From positions 3,286,001-3,350,000 of the forward strand of contig CM057061.1 in NCBI GenBank assembly GCA_029945375.1: 64,000 nt of DNA, read 5' to 3'. This document shows, one piece after another, positions 22,105 through 32,213 of this stretch. Each line of letters opens with the position of its first letter. Position 1 is the stretch's first letter. Source of the DNA: Agaricus subrufescens (Eukaryota; Basidiomycota; Agaricomycetes; Agaricales; Agaricaceae). The notes beneath the pieces were generated by a model. It worked only from the letters and a program-made list of their open reading frames with translations, had not been told where the DNA came from and made no database searches. Position numbers and translations under genes: made by a program.

Positions 22105-25095
22105 ATGTCTGGGCTACGCAACCAGCCGTACAACAATCCATCGCGACCACCATCGCCAGCGGGAAGCACGCGTTCATTTGCTTCCCAGTCGTCTAAGAAA
22201 TCCTCGTTTTACCAGAGGACCAAGGACTTAGTGTCGAAAACAGCTGCTCCTAAGAAGAAGAGGAGCATGGCAAGAGAGCTGAAGGGGATGTTGGCACCTA
22301 GTGCCTTCAGAACCTTGGACATGGAGGAAGTCGTACCGACTTCCCAGGAATCACAAGACGGGCCCGATCTCAAGGATCCGTCACTAGATAATGAGATCGA
22401 ACCTCAAGAGGAGGTAGAGGAGAGTGAGAGTGAGGAGGAGAGTGACGATGAGGACGATCAGAGGAGAATGGAGAGGTTGGAGAAGGAGAGAATCGAGAGG
22501 TTGCGCCGGGAAGAGGAGGAAGAAGCCCGGGCCACTAACCAGACCTCCAGTGATTGGGGCTTCCCCATGCCCACTGGAGATGAACTTAGGCATCCCGCCC
22601 TCGCTGCACGCCATAGCGAGACCCCCCTATCGTATAAGACCGTCACTCCAGGCGACGTCTTTTCCACCCCCGACTCCGCGCTTTTAGACCACGAGGCTCT
22701 AAAGGCCACGTCAGCACCCCGCAGCCAATCGGAGAGCTTCGGCTTTCCGACACCCGAACCGGCCCTCCTTAGTCATCCGGCTTTGAAGGTAACCGGTGCC
22801 ACTCCCCCCAACCCGCCCGACAGCCTCGCCACTTCAGCGCCGCCGTCCGGCATCACCGCGCCGGCTCTTAAAACCCGGCAAATCACCCCACCTTCTCGAG
22901 GTCCGGTCCCGGACCTTGACAAAACGCCGACAACGCCCAGAATAGTCAAGACGACTGAGGCGCAACTCAACGCCCTCAAGGCACAGGAGAAAGAGCGGGA
23001 ATCGTCGCTCGATAGAGTCATCGGTGGCAACACGATCACTGCCACCCAATACTACCTTAACATCGAAGCAGCCAAAAAGCGCGTCGAGGAAATCCCGGAG
23101 ATGGAGGAAAGACAATCCTCTCCAGCCTTCATAGGCGACGATGGGAAGAAAATCCACTTCTACCCTGACGAACTTGCCGATCTTGAGAGGAAATTATTTG
23201 ATGTCTTCGGACCCCTCATCAGAATGGCTCCCGGCAACTGCTCCAACCCTAGCGTTGTGGCAGACCTCATCTGCAACGCCTTTGGGGCGGTCCTCGGCAC
23301 GGACTGGGCCCATGTCAAGGTACAAAACAAAGGCTCGCTCAATCATAGGTTGAGCGAATATATCCACAAAATGGATGACGAGAACAAAAAGGCTCTCCTC
23401 CCCATGACCACTACCCCCATTCAGTCGTCCCCCGCTCAGCAAGTTCGGGCCCCGGCTCCAACTCCTGCCGCCCCAATGGAAATTGATTCCGCGCCGGCAC
23501 CATCCCCAGCCCGCATCCCCGCCGCTGCCAAAGGTAAGGGCAAGGCACCCCTTCCCCCTCCCACCCCAGTCCAGCCCCCCCCGGCTCCGAAACCCATCAC
23601 TATTGCGGCCTTACCCAAGGCCAACAAGTTTGCCAAGATCGCCGCTGAGAAAGCGGCCCCCAAAAAAGGTAAGACCCAGCCCTCCGCTGGAACCTCCAAA
23701 CCCCGCGAGCTCTACATCCAATTGGAAGAGCCGCTTCAAGGCCAGGCCGTCCCACCTCCCCTCCCCCTCCACACCAAGCCGGCCGCCATCGCAGCCCGTA
23801 AGCAAAACGCCGCTCAACGGATTGCGAATCAATCACGTGCTCCCCCCCCCTCTGCACCCAAACCGACCTCCTACGCTTCGGCCCTCAAAAAGCCGACCAT
23901 TACCGCTCCTAACGTCGCCCCGAACATGCCGTCCCAGGCTATTCAGTGGGCTGTCGAACTTAAGAAGTCCTTCCCGGAGATGAGTGTCCAGGAAGCGATG
24001 GCAATATGCGCTCCGTTGGTGTATACACCGACGAATTCTACGGCTTCGGCCGAATCATCTGGGTCGGTGTCTAAAGGACGCAAGCCAACCCTGGCCCAAC
24101 AGGCCGCACATGGTATATCGGGGGGACTCAATCGGAAGTCCGCCCAATTCGGCTTTACCCATATCGTTCAGCCAGAACGATTCAAAGATATGGGACTCAT
24201 CATTGATAAGATGAATAGGTATCTTATCTCTATCTCCTCCCAATTACGTGTTCAAAATGGCCGTCTCTTCAAAACGGTCGTTCACTTCTACTTAAACCTT
24301 GTTCCTTCCAAACAGGGCTTTACTAATGTCAAGGAGGCCCTTTACAAGGCCCTTGGCCAAGACCTCACCCCTGAGGCGCCAGATCCACAGGCCCCTCAAT
24401 CCGTTGCCCATCTAGTCATGACGGGCTTCGACTATTGGACTAATGTGCACAACAGGAGACCGGAGGACGTACTAACCGGTGCACAGGTCCTCGAAGGCAT
24501 GAAATCGGTGGTCCAATTCAACGACCTCGAAGCCAAAGCCCCACCCGCTGTTGTCAAGTGCAAAGGCTCAAACGACAAAGCGGTAGTATTTTTAGATGTC
24601 TGGGACTCCAAATCGGGCATCATGACTAAGCACCTCGTGAATAAGGTATATCACATACGAGGGCGACTCATTAAACTAGCGTACGCTCGCCAGCGTGAAT
24701 TCGTCCCGCAGTGTCAAAACTGTTGGCGATGGAATCACGGTACGTCCCGATGCCGCATTAACCACAAGAAATGCGCCAGGTGTTATCAACCCCATGACAC
24801 CGAAAACCATGACGTCTTCGCCCCATGCTGCGGAGAACTTAGGAAGAAACCGGAGTGGACAGGTACGTGTACCCATGCTCCGAAATGCGTCAACTGCGGT
24901 GGTGCCCACCCCGCCAATCACTCTAACTGTGTCTATAAACGGCACCAAAATAACGAATCCTGGCACGCCCAGCGCCGGATTGCTGATAATGACAGAGAAA
25001 CGACCAAGCGCAATAGGCGCAAGGCCAACATCACGCAGGCTTTGGAGGTTCCACCTTCTCAGATCATCGAAGTCCCATCCTCGTCGACTGAATGA
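22105..25095 (+). CDS. LINE ORF1 (Gag-like, zinc-knuckle protein)
   Basis: 996 aa. The N-terminal 100 residues are basic and Ser-rich, followed by a strongly acidic stretch with a predicted charged helix (RRMERLEKERIERLRREEEEEAR-like, about residues 115-140). A long Pro/Ala-rich region is next, then a conserved globular part. Near the C-terminus are three Cys/His clusters: CQNCWRWNHGTSRC, CARCYQPHDTENH...CC and CVNCGGAHPANHSNC. The product should bind element RNA and form the retrotransposition particle with ORF2p. The stop TGA overlaps the ORF2 ATG in the sequence ATGA. Confidence 0.85.
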   Translation: MSGLRNQPYNNPSRPPSPAGSTRSFASQSSKKSSFYQRTKDLVSKTAAPKKKRSMARELKGMLAPSAFRTLDMEEVVPTSQESQDGPDLKDPSLDNEIEPQEEVEESESEEESDDEDDQRRMERLEKERIERLRREEEEEARATNQTSSDWGFPMPTGDELRHPALAARHSETPLSYKTVTPGDVFSTPDSALLDHEALKATSAPRSQSESFGFPTPEPALLSHPALKVTGATPPNPPDSLATSAPPSGITAPALKTRQITPPSRGPVPDLDKTPTTPRIVKTTEAQLNALKAQEKERESSLDRVIGGNTITATQYYLNIEAAKKRVEEIPEMEERQSSPAFIGDDGKKIHFYPDELADLERKLFDVFGPLIRMAPGNCSNPSVVADLICNAFGAVLGTDWAHVKVQNKGSLNHRLSEYIHKMDDENKKALLPMTTTPIQSSPAQQVRAPAPTPAAPMEIDSAPAPSPARIPAAAKGKGKAPLPPPTPVQPPPAPKPITIAALPKANKFAKIAAEKAAPKKGKTQPSAGTSKPRELYIQLEEPLQGQAVPPPLPLHTKPAAIAARKQNAAQRIANQSRAPPPSAPKPTSYASALKKPTITAPNVAPNMPSQAIQWAVELKKSFPEMSVQEAMAICAPLVYTPTNSTASAESSGSVSKGRKPTLAQQAAHGISGGLNRKSAQFGFTHIVQPERFKDMGLIIDKMNRYLISISSQLRVQNGRLFKTVVHFYLNLVPSKQGFTNVKEALYKALGQDLTPEAPDPQAPQSVAHLVMTGFDYWTNVHNRRPEDVLTGAQVLEGMKSVVQFNDLEAKAPPAVVKCKGSNDKAVVFLDVWDSKSGIMTKHLVNKVYHIRGRLIKLAYARQREFVPQCQNCWRWNHGTSRCRINHKKCARCYQPHDTENHDVFAPCCGELRKKPEWTGTCTHAPKCVNCGGAHPANHSNCVYKRHQNNESWHAQRRIADNDRETTKRNRRKANITQALEVPPSQIIEVPSSSTE
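25092..25095 (+). promoter_or_regulatory. ATGA stop-start overlap of ORF1 and ORF2
   Basis: ORF1 ends in TGA at 25093-25095 and ORF2 starts with ATG at 25092-25094. This suggests ORF2 is translated by termination-reinitiation rather than by its own cap. Confidence 0.65.
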
Positions 25096-28000
25096 ATAGC
25101 GACGACCACTCTACTTCAAGCGGAAATCGAAAACCCGCACCACACTCGTTAAGTAATATTTCTATTATCTCTTTTAATGCTCGCAAAAATTGGGAAGCTA
25201 CCTCGGTACTTCTTGATAAAATGGCAGGCTACACGGACATTATTATGTTCCAAGAGCCAGGATGGAAGGGCGTCCGCACCCAACCATCCACCACTAACAA
25301 GGAAGGGGACATAGCCTACGGCCCGCCCCTTCACCCATCGTGGATAGCCTTTACGGAGGCATTCGCCAATACAGATGACAAGCAAGAACACCCAAGAGTC
25401 CTCACATATGTCAATAAACGCATGAATGTCTTCAAACCCCTACTCCGGTCCGACATCATCAAACACAGGGACGTGTCATTAGTGACGTTCAAGATCAAGA
25501 CTCCCCGAATGGGAATCCCAGAGGAATTCAACGTCCTCAATGTGTATAATGACGGAGAAACGCAATCCGCCGTTCGTGCACTCTCGATGGCAAGTGAGAA
25601 TTTTCCAAAAATCTCTATCTGCTCTGGCGACTTTAACATCCAAGATCGTGAATGGGATGATGGGGCGGCGTCACAATACCGACCCTCATCCCCTTACATG
25701 AAGCTCAAAGAGGTTCTAAATGACCTTGAGCTATCATATGTGCCACCCTCTAACGGAGGTGAAGCGACTCGCATACCAGACAATCCCGAAAATAGGGCGT
25801 CGGTACTTGATTTGGTCTTCGCTTCGGCGGACCTTATTAATAATAAAGAGTTCACATATGAGATTCGAACTAATCCAGCAGAGAGATGGGGGTCTGACCA
25901 CCGACCCTTATCCATATCGGTACCATTCGCCAAAGCGGGAAGCGAGGGCAAAGGGAAGGAGAGAATTGATGAGGGATCCGAAGAGGAAGAAGACTACATC
26001 AAGATGATTACGGCCAAACTCGGCAGCGTCAAAATCAGTACCGTCCGCACCAAGGAGGAGCTCGAGGAGGTACTAGAACAAATCGGATCGACATTCGACG
26101 AAGCCTGGAGAGCGAATGCGAGGGAAAGCAAACTCAGCCGTCATGGTAAGAAATGGTGGAATGAGGATTGCAAGAAGGCGTACAAGGAATACAGCAAACG
26201 CATCAATGGACGCAAAAACCTCAAAGCTCGCACGGAACTCAAACGCACCATCCGAGCAGCAAAAAGGGAACACTTTGACAAAAGGATCGAAGAAATCGCC
26301 ACGGACAACCAAAGACCATGGGACCTGATGCCGTGGGCAAGAGAACGCAAGATGGAGGCTGTAGAAGCAATCTTGGACAACGAAGGTAAACCGTGCCTCG
26401 ATGAGGACTCGCTTTTCAACACTCTTCACGCTACATATAACTCAGCGAGTAACCGAACCACTAACCTTAACAGAATGGTTGAGGAAATTGGAATGTTTGA
26501 CGAGAGGACGTGGTCCGTCTTCTCCATCCAAGAGTTTCGCGACGCCCTCAAAAACTGCGCGAAGAATACTGCTCCGGGTCCCGACCATGTGACCTGGAGA
26601 ATATGGAAGCAGTTGGCGTATAGCGAACCAGTATGCATTCTGATGACCACCATAGCTAACCTTTGTATTGAATTAGGTAAATGGCCGAAGCACTTCAAAA
26701 ACTCGGTTTCGGTAGTCATACCGAAACCGGGTAAACCTTCATACGATCGGGCCAAGTCCTTTAGGCCCATCGTTCTTCTCAATACGATGGGGAAACTCAT
26801 CGAGAAAATGATTGCCAGGCGACTACAGTTCGAAGGAGTCGCCACTTGCGCCATCCATCCATGCCAAACCGGCGGTATCATACAACGATCCGTCGAAGAC
26901 GCCGCTGTTGCCCTCACCCACCACGTCCGATCGGGGTGGGCCCACAAAAAGGTCACGTCCGTTATTGCTTTCGACGTCGCCCAATTCTTTCCCTCCCTTA
27001 ATCATAACGCTTTACTTCAAATTCTTAGACATTTTGGTTTTGCGAACAAGATATGTAATTTCTTCTCTGATTATTTAGTTGACAGAAAAACACAATACTC
27101 CATAAAAAACGAAACATCTCCGCTATTTGATAGTAACGTAGGTGTAGGACAAGGTTCAGCGCTTTCTCCAATTCTCTCCGCTTTGTATATCGCGCCTGTA
27201 TTTCACCTTTTGGACAGATGGGTTAACATTCGAGACGAGGTTGATTCTTTTTCTTCTTCTTCTCCCTTGACCGCTATTCTCTCTTTCGTTGATGACGGAC
27301 TTCTTGTTGCTTCGGGGGATTGTTATGAATCGGTTCACGATACTCTAAAAGAGGCGTACGCCCAAATCACTTCCATTCTCAATGACTTCGGTCTTGTGAT
27401 GGAACATTCAAAGACGGAATTACTCAACTTTGCTGAATCCGCCAGCAAAAAGGACTCCCCAAACCCCTCCATCGATCTAGGGTTTGAACCATTCACTTCC
27501 ACCTCCCCACTTGTCCCCAAGACGGTGTGGAGATATCTCGGCATTCGCTTCGACCGCAACCTTCACTTCCGGGAGCATGTCAAATATTACGCCACCAAAT
27601 CACTCTCTGCAGTCCGCTGTATGAGAATTCTTGGCAATTCCAACCGAGGCCTCACGCCCAAGCAAAAGCGCACACTCTACATATCGTGCGTCCAACCAAT
27701 AGCGACCTTTGGATTACGCTGTTGGTACAAACCCGGTACTCGAAGCTTCAAAACCAACATGAACATGCTTCGACTTACCCACAACCAAGGAGCACGCTGG
27801 ATCACCGGCGCGTTCAGAACTTCCCCCCTAGGAGGTATTACAGCCGTGGCTGGCCTAATGCCTCTCCATCTATCCATCAAAAAGCTCTTTGAACGATCAG
27901 TCAATCGCTTGAAGACGCTACCCACGCACCACCCCGCTCTTTCACTATTAGAGCGGCGAAAAGCCAAGCTCTCCACCCTCCACCCTAACTCTCTGGAATA

Positions 28001-29801
28001 TATGTCCAAGAGCCGACGCAAAGTGTTGAAATCCCCACTGGATTCCATCATCGACAACCCTGCTCACGAGGTCATCCATCCCTTGTCGCCATTCATCAAA
28101 CCGGGTGAACGATTTGTTGATAAACACCCGGACAAAGTTAAATTCGTCATTCCCCCCCCCAATAAGGAAGACAACGACAAGTACCACCTCGAGCTCAACG
28201 GTTCGACGACCAGAGACCTCAATGCCCTCCACCTCATCACGGCGGGCTGCCTCCATAAGTGGGATTCGGACTTCAACCCTTCGGAACGATCCCATTCTCA
28301 CATATCGCTCATCACCCTCTACAATGGTCAAGCGATTTCATCAAAGGTTCTAGCTGCTGGAAGGCGCATTACCCAAGAGACGATTATAGGCTGGTCCGCG
28401 TACCGGGCACTTCAGAAAGCCTACAACAAACTTCAAAAGGGATGGAACGTTGAAAAAATCATCCTTTACACCACGTCTCCGAGGATCGTTCACAATCTCC
28501 TCGCCGCCAATTCCAAACCGGTGGGCAAGCAATTGTCCATTGCCCTGTCTCTCGCATTTGAAGCTATAGTCGATGAATATCCTGGAGTGGAAATTGTCGT
28601 CAAGGGCTATCGCGAGTCATGGGCCACCTCGGATCCCGACATAAGCGCATGGCAGCTCAATTTTCTCCGCGCGCACATTTATCAAGCGATCCACAACGCA
28701 GCTAAAGAGAGGTACTTCACCAACGCCTCTCTCACCTTTCCTCAATCGCAATCGCACGAGTTTGCCAAACAGAGGACTACCTCCAACGTCCTAGCTCTCT
28801 GGGTCAGAGGCTTCGACGATCCGAGAGACCGGTCATGTTTTAGGGGACATGGCTGGCTCGAACTATATCAAAAGAAACCTGGACGTCTCAAAGCGAGGGT
28901 TCCAGATTTCTCCTTTCCTTGTAGTCATGTCGAAGGTGGGTGGTGTAGGCCGGACGCCTCCCTTCCGCCGGACACAGATTACACGCGGGTTCTCCCGACA
29001 CACCTTAACCAAGGCCCTTGGCTCCGCAGCTACAATGGAGTATCGGCCGCTCACGATCCCAAGCTACTTGCTCGACTCGTACGCTTGATCACCAATCATG
29101 CACCTACTGGGGAGTATCGCTCTAGATTCTTCCCTCGTGAGCCAATGGTAGGCTGTCACGGAACGGTTGACCCACCGTTCCCGGAGTCTCGTGAACACAT
29201 TCTGAACTGCTGTCCTTGGTACGTGAGGAGAGCTAACCATTACACGATAGATGGAATTTGTACCATCCGCGGTCTCATTCTATTCCTTATGGACAACCCA
29301 AGCGCTTTTACGTTCGAACCACCAGAACAATCGCGCACATCGGAGTCGAGCTGGCCGGCCTACCGCGAGGAGGTGTACCGCAAGCGAGACGAAGATAACA
29401 AGGACAGGCGCAAACGCAAGCTCCCTGTCCTTGATGTAGGTCCTATCTTCTGGCATGAGACCGAAGATTCCCTCTATCAAAATTGTTTTGAAGCTGACGA
29501 ATGGGCCGGCTTCAATTTCGAGAAGATGACACTGGATACGCTGGAGGTGACGGGAGAGGTCGTTATTGCTGAACGCGTCAAGTTTCTGTTAAATTGTAAG
29601 ATAGTTTCATTGTTTTACTTTTTCCTTGGAGTTTCTTTTCATCTTTCTTGCGCTCTCTCTGCATGTACTGGTATCGAAATTTCCCCTCGTGATTGGTTTG
29701 CTTTTTTCTTTTCTCATATGGCGATGACTATTCCGCCGGATACGGTGACTGCCCTTTTGTTGTTTGTTTCTATTTGTAATCCCCATGGGGGGGAGAGGTA
29801 G
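25092..29801 (+). CDS. LINE ORF2: endonuclease, reverse transcriptase
   Basis: 1569 aa. The N-terminal AP-endonuclease-like domain (about residues 20-280) shows the catalytic set in FNARKN, FQEP, SGDFNIQD and SDHRPLS; it would nick the target DNA. The RT domain (about 540-830) has IPKPGK, FRPIVLLN, QTGGIIQRS, AFDVAQFFPSL, GVGQGSALSP and the catalytic FVDD. A region of RNase H position and length follows but lacks the usual acidic residues. The C-terminus carries C...ESREHILNCC, the Cys/His motif common in Tad-type LINEs. It extends 3' into the region otherwise used as UTR. The frame is intact from ATG to stop. Confidence 0.92.
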   Translation: MNSDDHSTSSGNRKPAPHSLSNISIISFNARKNWEATSVLLDKMAGYTDIIMFQEPGWKGVRTQPSTTNKEGDIAYGPPLHPSWIAFTEAFANTDDKQEHPRVLTYVNKRMNVFKPLLRSDIIKHRDVSLVTFKIKTPRMGIPEEFNVLNVYNDGETQSAVRALSMASENFPKISICSGDFNIQDREWDDGAASQYRPSSPYMKLKEVLNDLELSYVPPSNGGEATRIPDNPENRASVLDLVFASADLINNKEFTYEIRTNPAERWGSDHRPLSISVPFAKAGSEGKGKERIDEGSEEEEDYIKMITAKLGSVKISTVRTKEELEEVLEQIGSTFDEAWRANARESKLSRHGKKWWNEDCKKAYKEYSKRINGRKNLKARTELKRTIRAAKREHFDKRIEEIATDNQRPWDLMPWARERKMEAVEAILDNEGKPCLDEDSLFNTLHATYNSASNRTTNLNRMVEEIGMFDERTWSVFSIQEFRDALKNCAKNTAPGPDHVTWRIWKQLAYSEPVCILMTTIANLCIELGKWPKHFKNSVSVVIPKPGKPSYDRAKSFRPIVLLNTMGKLIEKMIARRLQFEGVATCAIHPCQTGGIIQRSVEDAAVALTHHVRSGWAHKKVTSVIAFDVAQFFPSLNHNALLQILRHFGFANKICNFFSDYLVDRKTQYSIKNETSPLFDSNVGVGQGSALSPILSALYIAPVFHLLDRWVNIRDEVDSFSSSSPLTAILSFVDDGLLVASGDCYESVHDTLKEAYAQITSILNDFGLVMEHSKTELLNFAESASKKDSPNPSIDLGFEPFTSTSPLVPKTVWRYLGIRFDRNLHFREHVKYYATKSLSAVRCMRILGNSNRGLTPKQKRTLYISCVQPIATFGLRCWYKPGTRSFKTNMNMLRLTHNQGARWITGAFRTSPLGGITAVAGLMPLHLSIKKLFERSVNRLKTLPTHHPALSLLERRKAKLSTLHPNSLEYMSKSRRKVLKSPLDSIIDNPAHEVIHPLSPFIKPGERFVDKHPDKVKFVIPPPNKEDNDKYHLELNGSTTRDLNALHLITAGCLHKWDSDFNPSERSHSHISLITLYNGQAISSKVLAAGRRITQETIIGWSAYRALQKAYNKLQKGWNVEKIILYTTSPRIVHNLLAANSKPVGKQLSIALSLAFEAIVDEYPGVEIVVKGYRESWATSDPDISAWQLNFLRAHIYQAIHNAAKERYFTNASLTFPQSQSHEFAKQRTTSNVLALWVRGFDDPRDRSCFRGHGWLELYQKKPGRLKARVPDFSFPCSHVEGGWCRPDASLPPDTDYTRVLPTHLNQGPWLRSYNGVSAAHDPKLLARLVRLITNHAPTGEYRSRFFPREPMVGCHGTVDPPFPESREHILNCCPWYVRRANHYTIDGICTIRGLILFLMDNPSAFTFEPPEQSRTSESSWPAYREEVYRKRDEDNKDRRKRKLPVLDVGPIFWHETEDSLYQNCFEADEWAGFNFEKMTLDTLEVTGEVVIAERVKFLLNCKIVSLFYFFLGVSFHLSCALSACTGIEISPRDWFAFFFSHMAMTIPPDTVTALLLFVSICNPHGGER

Positions 29802-29890
29802 TGTACAGGTGATGTAAAGTACGGGGTACGCATCATGGCACCCTTAAGGTCCATTTTGAAATAAATGCCATTGATAAAAAAGAAAAAAAA

Positions 29891-32182
29891 CCCTCTAGGA
29901 CACTTCTGAGCTTCTTGCTCCATTGCCTGGCAGCCTGCTTAAGGCCATAGAGCAATTTTCAGAGCCTGAAGACCATATTAGGTCCCCCAGTGTGGTAGCC
30001 TTCTGGTTGTCTCATGTAGATCTCCTCTTCGAGTTCCCCATAGGTAAAGGCAGAAGAGATGTCAACGGAGTGCATTTTGAAGCCTTTTCTTGCAGCTAAG
30101 GCTACAATGAGGTGCAGGGAGGCAGGGCGGAATGTAGGAGCAAAAACCTTGGTGTAATCGAAGCCAGGACGCTGTGAGAAGCCCTTAGCAACAAGGCGAG
30201 CCCTGTAGCGCTCAATTGAGCCGTCGGCATGCCTTTTAACCTTGAATACCCATCCAGAGTTGACTACCTTCTTTCCAGGAGGCAAATCAACAAGTTCCCA
30301 GGTCCTGTTGGCCTCCAGATTGAAAATCTCGGTGTTACAAGTGTCCTGCCAGTGAGAGCGATCAGGGGACTGCATAGCCAGCCTGTAGGAGCGAGGATCT
30401 GCATTAGAAACTGCTCCAGCAAACTCTACATCACAGAAGTCACTGTCAACCAAAAAAGCAGCCTCCTCTTCTAGTTCTGGGTTGTCTCCAGGTAGGTCAA
30501 TGTTTTTGACCCTCCACCACTCACCAGGAGGTCGTCTAACTCGATTGGTGTGCCTAGGGACTTGTGGAGGCTCAGCAGGCACAGGAGCGGTTGGAGGAGT
30601 GACAGGGAGTGGTGCAGGAGGTTGTGGAGGCGTTCTAGGTGGAGAGGGAGCGACAGGAGAGGCAGGAGCGAGCACAGGAGATGCAGGAGCGATCACAGGA
30701 GCTTCAGGAGCATTTTGAAGTGTTTTAGGCTCTTCAGGAGGAATATCACTTGCAGGAGTCGTACTAGGCAGCGGAGACGGTGCAGGGAGAGGCCAGATAC
30801 CACCCCCTTCATCCTGGAGAGGTGGGAAGTCGAAATGCGACGAGGGGAGCGCTGGAGAGGGCTCTGAAGCGATAGGAGTTTCGGGTGAGCTGGGAGGGCC
30901 AGCAAATGAAGGAACAGCATCGAGTTGAGCTCTAGAAGTGCCAGGGAAGTACCTTTCATCGAATTCTGCCCTTTCAGAGATGATTGAACGCTTGGTGACT
31001 GGGTTATAGAACTTCCAGCCCTTGTAGCCAGTAGGATAGCCTATGAAAACGCATTTTTCATAGTGAGGCTGAAGAGAATTGCGTTTATCTCGCTGTATAT
31101 GCACATAGGCAGTGCACCCCCATACTCGGAGGTGGGAAACATCGGGTTTTCGCTTATAGAACGCTTGGAAGGGTGTAGAACCAGGGAGAGACGACGTAGG
31201 AAGCCTATTCCACACATGCACCATAGAGGAGATGCATTCACCCCAGAAACTCGGGGGCAATTTCGACTCAGAGAGCATGGCTGTGATCCTTTCACCCATA
31301 GTTCTGTTAGCCCTTTCAGCTAGACCATTCTGCTGAGGTCTGTTGCGAGTAGAATGCCTCCTATCGATGCCACATTGCTCTGTGAAGGTCAGGAACACTT
31401 TAGACATGTATTCACCGCCTTTATCATCCTGTAGAGCGCACATTTTCACTCCTAGTTGGTTTTCAGCCCAAGATTTATAGATTTTGAACGCTTCAAAGGC
31501 CTCAGACTTGCTTTTCAGCAAATAAACAGCCCGGAAACGCGTTGCATTGTCTATAAATGTGATCCAGTACTTGTAGCCTGAGTGGGAAGCGACTGGGAGC
31601 GGTCCGTGAAGGTCTGAGTGCACCAGCTCGAGTGGGGATCGATTATGGCTGGTAGAGGAGGGGAAAGGAAGTGAATGCATCTTGCCAGCAAGGCAGGGCT
31701 CACATATAGGGTCAGAGGACGCTTTAGAGTCGATTTTGAGGCCTGTAACAAGCTCCTTGTTCACCATAGACCTCACATCAGCATAATTATGGTGAATAAA
31801 GTGACAATGCCATAGGGAGAGGTCACAGGGAAGTGTAGAGACCGAAAAAGCGGCCTCCGAGGTCAAAGTTGAGCCATCTAGCTCAGCAGAGTTGTTAGGG
31901 TGGATTGTAGCAGTGAAAAGCGTCGTCCCCTTGCAGCAGAAGGCCATAGAATGAGCAGAAATCGTGATAATAAAGTTCTTGTGCTGTGCAAGGTATAGAC
32001 AGGACAGCAGATTACTGCAGAGTGCAGGAACATGTAAAACCCTAGTAAACTCAACTGCTCTAGCCACCTTTCCGCTCAAAACTAGCTCAAAGACCACAGA
32101 CCCCACCCCAGCAGAGTAAACAACTGAATTATCAGCCAAGTGAATGGGAATGCGATGGGGGGAGTAGGATTTGAACCAATGC
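29891..32182 (-). pseudogene. Copia integrase-RT, 5' part
   Basis: It continues the Copia at 20900-21977 across the LINE. From the right: the protease end (KHWFKSYSPHRIP), the GAG-pre-integrase zinc module (WHCHFIHHNY...CEPC), the integrase core with D in VHSDLHGP, D in LQDDKGGEY and E in NGLAERANRT, a Pro-rich linker, and the RT start (AFTYGELEEEIYMRQPEGYH). A TGA near 29961 interrupts RT where a sister copy has Arg. An ORF extending right of 32183 includes a translated poly(A) run and is chimeric. Confidence 0.88.

Positions 32183-32213
<31 letters not shown>

Larger units (their letters stand above)
21978..29890 (+). mobile_element. Full-length Tad-like LINE
   Basis: 7913 bp with a 127-bp 5' UTR, ORF1, ORF2, a 3' UTR with AATAAA, an A-rich tail and a perfect 13-bp target-site duplication. 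Both ORFs are uninterrupted. The exact flanking repeat and open frames indicate recent insertion and possible activity. It is inserted in a Copia RT gene in the opposite orientation. The 3' UTR matches the truncated LINE at 13524-16763 and the fragment at 12618-13098. Confidence 0.92.

Noticed and set aside
22384..24243. Many ORFs of 60-170 codons opposite or out of frame to LINE ORF1
   Set aside because: They are shadows of the GC-rich, Pro/Ala-coding ORF1 and have no independent support.
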